This document shows positions 56,460 to 64,000 of a stretch of 64,000 bases of DNA, one piece after another. Each line of letters starts with the position of its first letter. Position 1 is the stretch's first letter. The notes under the pieces are model-generated. The model did not search any database and was not told the origin of the DNA. It saw only the letters and a list, made by a program, of their open reading frames with translations. A program made the position numbers and the translations under genes. Origin of the DNA: Diphasiastrum complanatum (Eukaryota > Streptophyta > Lycopodiopsida > Lycopodiales > Lycopodiaceae); the NCBI GenBank assembly GCA_029204225.1, contig CM055100.1:7824713-7888712 (forward strand). The letters run 5' to 3'.

Positions 56460-58008
56460 GGCGAATTCTATCTGAGATGGTGTGAAACAATTCTTCTGAA
56501 ACTAATGGCTTTTTTTGTTGTTTTCTCAGAGAAGACTGTTGGTATACTTGATCTGATAGTATCTTGATGGTTTGAACAAGAAAGCACAACAAAACTTTTG
56601 TCGAAAAGGTAGGCAGACAATAAAAAATAAAGAAAAACAGTAGGAAAGCTCCCATTGATCACAGTGTCGAGGATATCGCCTTGAAGGGTTTGGAGTTGTA
56701 CAAATCCAAAGGCAAAGATTTTTTTGATGACGTAAGGGCCTTGGCCAGAAAATTTCAGTTTGCCTTTGAAGGCTTTGGCCCAGTATAGCAGGACTTTATC
56801 TCCAACTTGGAAGTCTCTAAGTTTTCATGCTTTTTGTCGTCGTTTGTGGACTTGTTGAGCATGGATGCTGATCCGTCGTGTTTCACAGAGTTGTCCAGAT
56901 GGAATAACATGTTTTCTAGATTCTGGTGAGTATCAAACTCAAGGTTATAGGCCATTCAAAGGGAGGGGATATGGAATTCCATAGGCATAATGGCTTCTTG
57001 GCCATATGTTAGCTGGAAAGGGGTTAAGCCTGTAGCTTGCTTCGGGGTGGTGCGATAAGCCCAAAGAGCAGCATGGAGTTTGAGTTTCCAATCAGATCAG
57101 TTGGATTCGACGGTTTTGGTGAGAATTTTACATAGGATCTTATTGGTGGATTTCGTCTGATTTTGCATCGTGGATAGTATGGGAAACTTTTGCGATGTAC
57201 CACAAAATTTTTTGAAAGGAGATTTGCTATGACAAAGTTAAGGAAATGTGTATCCCTATCACTAATAAGCTCTAGAGGACATCTGAAATGAACGATAACC
57301 TGTTCATAGAAAAATTTTGCGATAAAACGAGCGTCAGCATTACGAACAGCTCTTGCTTCAGCCCATTTGGTGCAATAGTCTATAACTACTATGATGTAAC
57401 GAGATTGTGTGTGTCAAGCGGCACGATTAATAGGTCCGACATAATCAATTCCCCATTTCTGGAAAGCTTGATCAGTGGTTACAGGGTGTAAAGGCATGTA
57501 GTTTGTCTTTTGAAAGCATTTTGTGCGTTGGCAGACATCACAAGCCTTAGTGTAATTGTGCGTATCCTTGAAGAGTGTTGGCCACCAAAAACAAACCAAG
57601 AGGATTTTCTTAGCAGTTGTTTGAGAAGAGAAATGGCCTGCACCAATACCTTCATGAGTGAGGAAAATTACAAAAGGTATTTCACCTTCAGTAAGACATC
57701 GTCGAATGATTCCATGTAACCCTTGCATGTAGAGTTGTCCTACAATTAACGTATATGGTTTATATTTGAGGACCAACACACGTTGTTCAGGTTTAGAGAA
57801 GGAAGGATCCATCTACCCTGAAGTTAAATATTCTGTAATTTCCTTAGCCCATACAAGTGTAGAGTCAACTTGGAAAAGGATTGCATCTGGTAAATCATCG
57901 TTGACGCCTTGATCAGGGGTAGGACGGTTAGGAATTCGAGATAGATGGTCTGCTAGAAAATGTTGAACTCCCTTACGAACCACAATCCTAAACTCAAATT
58001 CTCACAAT
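56460..58008 (-). pseudogene. Gypsy-4 RNase H end, integrase and C-terminal domain
   Basis: Read right to left: RNase H tail (FRIVVRKGVQHFLADHLSRI), integrase zinc-binding domain (HEGIGAGHFSSQT, CFWWPTLFKD, KACDVCQRTK), then core motifs WGIDYVGPINRA and LISDRDTHF. The catalytic Glu position reads NQTKSTNK where active copies read NGQxESxNK, so it is lost. The text continues with KLHAALWAYRTTPK, FQLTYGQEAIMPMEFHIPSL and a C-terminal domain with DFQVGDKVLLYWAKAFKGKL and GQGPYVIKKI. Frame changes lie near 57400, 57180, 57000 and 56820. This is the most complete Gypsy integrase C-terminus in the window. Confidence 0.85.
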
Positions 58009-58262
58009 AATAGGATCCATCTAGTAATACGGCCTGTGGTGCAGACCTTGTTGATGAGATACAATAGTGCTTGATGATCAGTGACAAACTCAAAAACTTT
58101 TCCTAGAAGTACTTTATTTTCCTGTCTCTTCGCTACAAAGTCTTCAGGTTGATCCATGAACACTTCTTCTTCTAACTCACCATTTAGAAAAGCAGATTTC
58201 ACATCCATCTGATGCAAAGGCCAATCAAAATGTGAGCTAAAGCAACAAGTAGACGTAGAGTA
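58009..58262 (-). pseudogene. Copia RT joined to Gypsy RNase H (chimera)
   Basis: An open 88-codon frame starts with Copia RT text, HFDWPLHQMDVKSAFLNGEL and EEEVFMDQPEDFVAKR. After residue about 55 it becomes Ty3/Gypsy RNase H, FEFVTDHQALLYLINK and RITRWILLL, which leads into Gypsy-4. The join lies at about 58105-58125 and is in frame. The two parts come from different superfamilies. Confidence 0.85.
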
Positions 58263-58267
58263 TTCCA

Positions 58268-58533
58268 CTTACAAACTGGCGCTCAAATTCATCATTCATT
58301 GGAAGCTCATTTTCATCATTGGAACTTGTTTGCGAAGAAGTAGATCTAGATGAGCTAGATTCAGATGCATTAGTCTCTTGATTAATGCGCTCATCAATTT
58401 CCATCATCTCTTTTAAGCCTTGACGTAGACGACGAGGTAATTGCTTTATATGTGGACCGTTGTATTGCATTCGTCTACATGGACCATTATGAGGATTATT
58501 GTCTCCAACACTAAATGAGGATGACGAAATCTA
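58268..58533 (-). CDS. Exon-like open segment, unidentified
   Basis: On the minus strand a possible acceptor (ATATATAG at about 58534-58541) opens a frame of about 88 codons. It is rich in Ser, Asp and Glu, with QYNGPHIKQLPRRLRQGLKE and DERINQETNASESSSSRSTS. It ends at a good donor (CAGTTT|GTAAGTGG at about 58267). It is not recognised as a retrotransposon domain. It could be an exon of a host gene broken by the Copia/Gypsy pieces at 58.26 kb or an acidic element linker. Confidence 0.35.
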
Positions 58534-58539
58534 TATATC

Positions 58540-59745
58540 AAAATAACAAGAAGTAGGTTGAAACAATGCTTGATAAACATTTCCTCCCGATACTTGATAG
58601 ATCTAAATGTTGCATATGAATATAAATTACCTCTTAGTTTAAAAAGTATGAACATACCAATGCATCTGTTAGACATTTTTGTCTTTTCAACTATTGCTAT
58701 CTGATGATGATGACATTATCGATGACATATACACACTGTAGCTAGCTACTCTATACCACATCATAAGTAATCATTATGAGACCGTATGTACTGAACAAAT
58801 ATAATAAAATTTGTTAAAGACATGCCAACATCTAATCCATGTATATTCTACTTATGCTTAATGTAAATCTAATATTCTAGTAACATCTCTATCAAGAAAA
58901 TTGCTTGGGTGGTTCAACACATGACAAGCAATCAAAATGAGATTCATATTGACAAATATTAGATATCAGTAGATAGTGCATGTAGGCCTATCTCAACTAA
59001 TTTAAAGACCACATAGTAGTCAATGTTCGAAGCTCTCAGTTTAAACTCTTGTCTAAGATGAGTGATGATCTCACTCGATCTTTCTTTCAAGATGGAATGA
59101 TCAAAATCAAACAATCAGTCATATGCTCAATTGATTCATTGCCCACTCAATCACTCATTTGATTAATTAATACTTGGCTCGAGTTAGTTAAAGATAAATC
59201 TCTTTGGATTGGCCTAGTGTGCCATGGTATCTTATGACGAGCAATATGCATTTGCCCTTCCTATCTATGGTTGCTTTGTATGCAAGAAATCATATACTAG
59301 ATAATACACCATTGATCAACATCTTTATTACAATGCTAAATGATATTTCAACTAATTACTATGATTTCATATAAGGTTATATATGTCACACACCAACAAT
59401 TAAAAAGATTTATCATATAGGTCACATATCTCTAAGGTCCTCAATATAACATAAATGCTTTTGATCATGAATCTAAATGACCCCATGCAACCATTTAAGA
59501 GGCCGCATGACAAAAGCAAAAAAAAATTATTTGGCCATGTAACTATGTCATCAAATCATATCAAATCTATGACACCTAGATTATTAATAAACTAAATGTT
59601 TTATGACATCACCGATTTGACATAATATTATGTCATGAAATCTTAAAAAACTTGTCAAATTACTTGTTTAATAATAATATGTACTATTTCTTATCTCATA
59701 ATTTTGTCTTGTATGTCAAATCTCAAGAAAAATAAAATTTATAAC
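58540..59745. other. Gene-free AT-rich region
   Basis: No ORF or element motif is seen. The right border at about 59756 is where Gypsy-5 integrase similarity stops abruptly. Confidence 0.5.
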
Positions 59746-59746
59746 A

Positions 59747-60470
59747 CTATAGGGCTGCATACAATTTATGTTCCCAATCATACCGACTTGCATCAATTGG
59801 TTTCGTCGTAATCGTGTAGAGAATCTTATTGGAAGATTCAGCTTGGCCATTCTCTCTGGGATAGTAAGGAGTAATAAATCTGTGTATAACAAAAAAATCT
59901 TCCAATAAACACTTTATCGTTTGATTAACAAAGTGTGTACCCTGGTCACTGACAATCTCGATCGAACATCCAAATCTAATAATGATATTTTTGTAGATAA
60001 ACTTGGCCATAGATTTCGCATCAGCAACTTTGACAGCTTTGGCTTCAACCCACTTGGTCATATAATCAGTTGCTACGATAATGTATCGGGCTTGAGATCC
60101 TTGCGTGGTAGGATGAATAGGACCAACACAATCCAATCCTCTTTTTTCAAATGGCGCTTGCGATAAAACCGGATGCAAGGGTTCATAGTTCTGTCTAGTA
60201 GGTCGTCGTGCTCGCTAGCAAACATCACATGTCTGAATATAATTTTTTGTTTCCTTATGAAACGTAGGCCACCAACAACCTGATTGGAAAAGTTTGCAAA
60301 CCGTAATATCGGTAGAGAAGTGTCCTCCGCCCGTGCCATCATGTGAAAACATGATTAAATCTGGTATTTCATGCGGTAAAACACATCTACGTAGAATATT
60401 GTTTGATACACAATGATATAATTGTCCTGCAATCAATTGATAAGGTTGAGCCTTATGAATCAATTGTCTC
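59747..60470 (-). pseudogene. Gypsy-5 integrase (C-terminus missing)
   Basis: The zinc-binding domain lies at 60463-60220 (RRCVLPHEIPDL, SHDGTGGGHFSTD, CWWPTFHKETKNY, QTCDVC). After a stop near 60218 the core follows at 60178-59747, with D in LDCVGPIHP, D in IVSDQGTHF and E in GQAESSNK all present. It ends at KLYAAL followed by a stop, where the consensus would continue into WAYRTT. It is closely related to Gypsy-1 at 14.1-14.8 kb, which also ends within a few residues of this point. Confidence 0.88.
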
Positions 60471-60472
60471 TT

Positions 60473-61110
60473 CTATACTTTTGTCAAAGAGTCATTCGGT
60501 TGTCCTAGCATCAGGTACTCAACAATATCTGTTGCCCTCTCAGGTACTAGATCTATATAGAACAATGCAGCATCTGGTAGTTCATCATCCACTTCAATAT
60601 TAATTGGTGTGGATTCAATTCGTGAAACGTGGTCGGCTAGATAATGTTGCTTTCTCTTTCGAACCACAACTCGAAAGTCAAATTCAGTCAATAACAGTAA
60701 TTATCTTGCAATACGTCCAGTGTTGCATGTCTTGTTTACCAAGTAAAGTAACAGCTGGTGATCCGTATAAAATGCAAAGTGCGTTTCCATGAGGTAATGA
60801 TGAAATTTTTGAACAAGAAAAAATCATGGCTAACACTTTACAGTCTGTTGTTGAATAGTTCTTTTCCGGATCTGTAAGCTATCTGCTTGCAAATCGTATA
60901 TGATAGTCCTTCTTATAGTCACCTGGCTGCATCAAAACTGATCTACTGGCATATTTCGAGGCATCCGTGTGAATATGAAATTCAACTGTCCAATCTGGAG
61001 AACGTAGTATCGGTGCTGTTGTTAATGTTTTTTTTATTTTTTCAAAGGCTTCTAACGTCTCTACTGTCCAAATAGGAATAATAGTCAGTTTGTATATAGG
61101 TCATGCTAAA
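60473..61110 (-). pseudogene. Gypsy-5 RNase H region (broken)
   Basis: The tail at 60691-60473 reads TEFDFRVVVRKRKQHYLADH and VSRIESTP, the conserved RNase H/linker end. The N-terminal part toward 61100 is in several frames. It joins RT and integrase in normal Gypsy order. Confidence 0.75.
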
Positions 61111-62065
61111 TTTGCAAAGATGATAATAAAAATTTGATAGTAGTTCGCATGGCCCATAAACACATAAAGACACAAAAACCCACTAATCGTTGTTAGTAGT
61201 GACAATTCCACAATAACCTTGATTTTAAAATAATCTGTGGCAATGCCATGTCTCGATATCACATGCCCAAGCACAACTCCATGTGAAACCCATATCTGAC
61301 ATTTTTCTGGATTTAGAGAAATTTGATACTCTCTCCAATCGATCCAGGTGGTTTGTATTTGTGCTATGGACTCCCAGGTCATCCAAGTAAATTTCAAGAA
61401 ATTTTTGAAGATAATCTTTAAAGGCAAATTGCATTACTCTTTGGAACGAACTTGGTGCATTACAGAGTCCAAACGACATTACTTTGTAAGCATAGGTGCT
61501 CCATTTTGTTGCAAAAGTGGCTTTGTGGCGATCTGCAGTTGCAGTCTTGACCTGGTTGTAACCACTAAATCCATCCAGGAAACTATAAGCTTCTTCTCCA
61601 ACAAGGCAATCCAGAATGCTTTCAGTAAAAGGTAATGGAAAGTGATCCTTCCGCATCACTTTGTTCAAAGCATTGAGATTCACACAAATTTTCAATTTTC
61701 CATTCTTCTTAGGAACAATGACAATCGATGAAACCCATTCAGTATGCTTGATCTCATAAATGAAATCGGCGTCAAGCATTCTCTGAAGCTCTTTCTTTAT
61801 CAGATTTGCAACATTAGGATTACAACGATAGAACTTTGTAACCTTTGGAATTGCATCAAGTACTAAAGGTATGGTATATTCAATAACTGATGTCGGAATA
61901 CCCTTCAGATCTTGGTAAGTCCATGCAAAGCAATCTTGATAGTTAATAAGTAACGTTCGGAGTGCTTGATACTGTTCAGGAGTAAGTTGTGATCCAACTT
62001 GTACAATCTTTTCTGGTTTTCTTGATTCAGCAAAATTCATTGGCTGTGTCCTAGCTGGGCCATCG
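61101..62065 (-). pseudogene. Gypsy-5 reverse transcriptase
   Basis: A 271-codon open stretch (62040-61225) carries most of the RT: CFAWTYQDLKGIP, KKELQRMLDADFIYEIKHTE, VSSIVIVPKKNGKLKICVNL, KDHFPLPFTESILDCL, SFLDGFSGYNQVK, YKVMSFGLCNAPSSFQRVM, and the catalytic FLEIYLDDLGVH. The text FPLPFTESI...YSFLDGFSGYNQ places it with Athila/Tat-type elements. A frame change near 61330 leads to NPEKCQIWVSHGVVLGHVIS at 61427-61101. At the right it is cut by Copia-F at 62066. Confidence 0.9.
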
Positions 62066-63097
62066 TGTTGGAGAGAGGGAGATGAACAAGAGTTGGGAAC
62101 CGTGTCGTATGTTAGAAACGAAAGATTAGCTCAAAGGGGTAAGATGAACACGAATGGGAAATGAGCTCGAACGAGAAACGAACTGGAATAGAAAGTGTTT
62201 GTGCACAGCGGAACGAGCTATACGACTCCCTCTGTAAGCATGACTACACCTATCAGAATGAGCAAAACTTTAGTGTTGGAGATCACGGTCATTCTAGATT
62301 ATGCAGCCAAACATGATAAATGAAGCGCCAGAAGTATAATTTGTCGCGAATGATTCACGAATAGCTAGACTTTGCTCGATTGATAATTAGTCGTGAATGA
62401 TTCACGAAAGACAAGACTGAATGTTAGTCATCTATTACTAGAAAGAGAAACTAGAAAGATCAGACAGAATGAATAATAAGCATAGCAATATTAACACAAA
62501 TCTGAACGCAAAACAAAGAACTGTATCAGTTTAAGTATATCAAGTATACATGTCAATAATGTGGTAGAGCACAAGACAGTAGCGAACGAAACTGCTTGCC
62601 CTACGAAACATATTCAATCTATAAAAGAATGAAACCTTACTGCTAACAATAAAGAATCAATGCACAAGGCATCTACTTCGTCTGTCTTTCTGATAAGCTT
62701 CTGATGCTAATTAACATACACTCTCATTCGTTAGAACTCAGTCGTCCAATACTCAACCTCTTGATCTCTCACTATCATCTTCTATCTATATGACAAAATG
62801 GTATTCAACATCCATATATACATAATGTTACAGGTGTGCAGATGAAGAAGGTACAGGGTGGATGTGTTGTCTGTAAGAGATCGTGGGTGGCTGCAATCGT
62901 TGTCCAGTCTGTTAGCACAGCTGCATGGGGTGAGCGTGAAGAGGGTGCAATGTCAGCCTTTGCTTTTCGTGCTTTCATCGCCTGTGAGAATTTGCAATGT
63001 TAATATGCAGATTGTGAGACAATGCGAGTAAATATGCAGCATGAATGGAGGCAGATTAAAGATGGGATTTGGGAGCATACAGGAAACAAATCCAACA
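62066..63097 (-). repeat. Copia-F 3' LTR
   Basis: The LTR starts TGTTGGAGAGAGGG and ends AATCCAACA. It contains CGCGAATGATTCACGAA words, recalling the CG-palindrome words in the Copia-B LTR. Confidence 0.85.
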
Positions 63098-63104
63098 ACC
63101 CCTC

Positions 63105-64000
63105 TTAATCTGGATCCATGAACATCTTGATCTTCAGACTAAGCAATGCACAAAATTTGTTGTGTGAATTAGCACTGAGTGCTTTCGTGAATATGTCTAC
63201 AACCATGTCTTGCGTTCTATAGTACGTTAAGCTTACTTCCTTGTCAAGAACCTTGCCCTTGATGTAGTGATATCTAATTTCAATGTGCTTACTCCTAGAG
63301 TGAGATCTAGGGTTGGCCGATAAGGCAATAGCACTTTGATTATCACAAAATAAAATTGTAGGGCTATACTGATTCAGATTAAGATCTGACAACAAATTTT
63401 TCAACCAAAACGCTTCCTTGATAGATTGAAAAGCAACAACATATTCTGCTTCTGTAGAAGAAAGTGCGACAAAAGTTTGCTTACGACTGTTCCATGAGAT
63501 AGGACCGCCGTTGAAGAAGAATGTAAATCCAGATGTGGATTTACAATTGTCTACATCTCCTCCCCAGCTTACATCAGAATAACCACTGAGCTGATGGAGA
63601 TTGTCATTGTTGACTTCTCCATAGCAGATGCACTAGTCCATGGTAGCTCGAATATATCTTATGACTCGAATAAGAGCCTTTCCGTGGGTAATTCCAGGAT
63701 TAGCCATGTATTGGCTAAGTGAGCTTACAACAAAAGAGATACCTGGCCTTGTACAGACCATTGCGTACATGAGAGATCCTAGTATTGATCGATAAGGGTA
63801 TTCTCTCATTTGCTCCACTTCCTACTTGGTTCGGGGACATTGGTCCTTTGACAGATGCAGGCCTGGATCCACTGGTGAGTGAGCTAATTTACAATTCATC
63901 AAATTGTATCTGTTGAGAACATTGTGAAGATACCCTTGTTGAGTGATGTAAATCAGTCGATTTGCTTTGTCTCTATAGATTTGAATTCCCAGACAGACAT
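63105..64000 (-). pseudogene. Copia-F RT end and RNase H (few stops)
   Basis: Read right to left from the edge: RT C-terminal text (GIQIYRDKANRLIYITQQGY, CPRTK), GSLMYAMVCTRPGI, a stop near 63630, then RNase H with GYSDVSWGGDVDN, ALSSTEAEYV, FCDNQSAIALSANP, SKHIEIRYHYIKGKV and DIFTKAL, ending at MDPD. Only about three lesions are visible in 900 bp, so this copy is better preserved than Copia-B. The RT catalytic YVDD lies beyond the window. Confidence 0.88.

Larger units (their letters stand above)
62066..64000 (-). mobile_element. Copia-F (family of Copia-A), right part outside window
   Basis: The 3' LTR is 62066-63097, and the purine tract on the minus strand (GATTAAGAGGGG) adjoins it. Coding sequence for RNase H and the end of RT follows to the window edge. 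The element interrupts Gypsy-5. Its LTR matches the split LTR of Copia-A at the left of the window. Its 5' LTR and target duplication partner lie beyond 64000; the left flank CATCG is the candidate duplication. Confidence 0.88.

Overview
The window is nuclear DNA of a plant with a large, repeat-rich genome. The signs are plant-type Ty1/Copia and Ty3/Gypsy elements with initiator-Met or tRNA-Asp-type primer binding sites, spliceosomal introns, long GA/CT/GT microsatellites, and no bacterial operon structure. A fern or lycophyte seems likely from the density of old nested LTR elements and from unfamiliar lineage-specific protein pieces, but that is inference; nothing in the sequence names the species. 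|| Layout. 1-14.9 kb is nested retrotransposons: an outer Copia (A) whose LTR is split by a second complete but decayed Copia (B, target duplication GGATG), then decayed Gypsy pieces with an LTR carrying 74 AG units. 14.9-19.9 kb holds two decayed pieces of unidentified non-pol proteins in divergent orientation, one interrupted by a solo LTR. 20-22.7 kb is simple-sequence and degenerate minisatellite DNA. At 23.06 kb lies an intact extra copy of the first exon of the one convincing host gene. 24.6-28.2 kb is an internally deleted Copia (C, target duplication CTTAT). The host gene runs from 33.04 to 39.65 kb in four exons with consistent splice sites and phases (330 codons). 40-46 kb is gene-free, with dispersed repeats and an isolated LTR. 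46.0-53.3 kb is a Gypsy element (LTR, tRNA-Asp-type PBS, gag with three CCHC knuckles) whose LTR was recently hit by a young Copia (D, target duplication GTGTG, LTRs about 98-99% identical) that has an intact 726-codon gag-protease ORF and no integrase or reverse transcriptase. 53.3-58.5 kb is a mosaic: truncated Copia gag, a miniature LTR unit with a tRNA-like sequence, an LTR rich in CATGCA motifs, an intact orphan ORF, Gypsy integrase, and a Copia-RT/Gypsy-RNase H chimera. 59.7-62.07 kb is a Gypsy pol on the minus strand, interrupted by a Copia of family A that runs off the right edge. || Function. Only the 33-39.6 kb gene looks like a working host gene: a small, probably tail-anchored membrane protein of a conserved but functionally uncharacterised plant family. 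Its promoter/exon-1 block is duplicated 10 kb upstream and could serve as an alternative first exon. Everything else is mobile-element biology: insertion, internal deletion, recombination at shared primer-binding sites, and decay by C-to-T changes.
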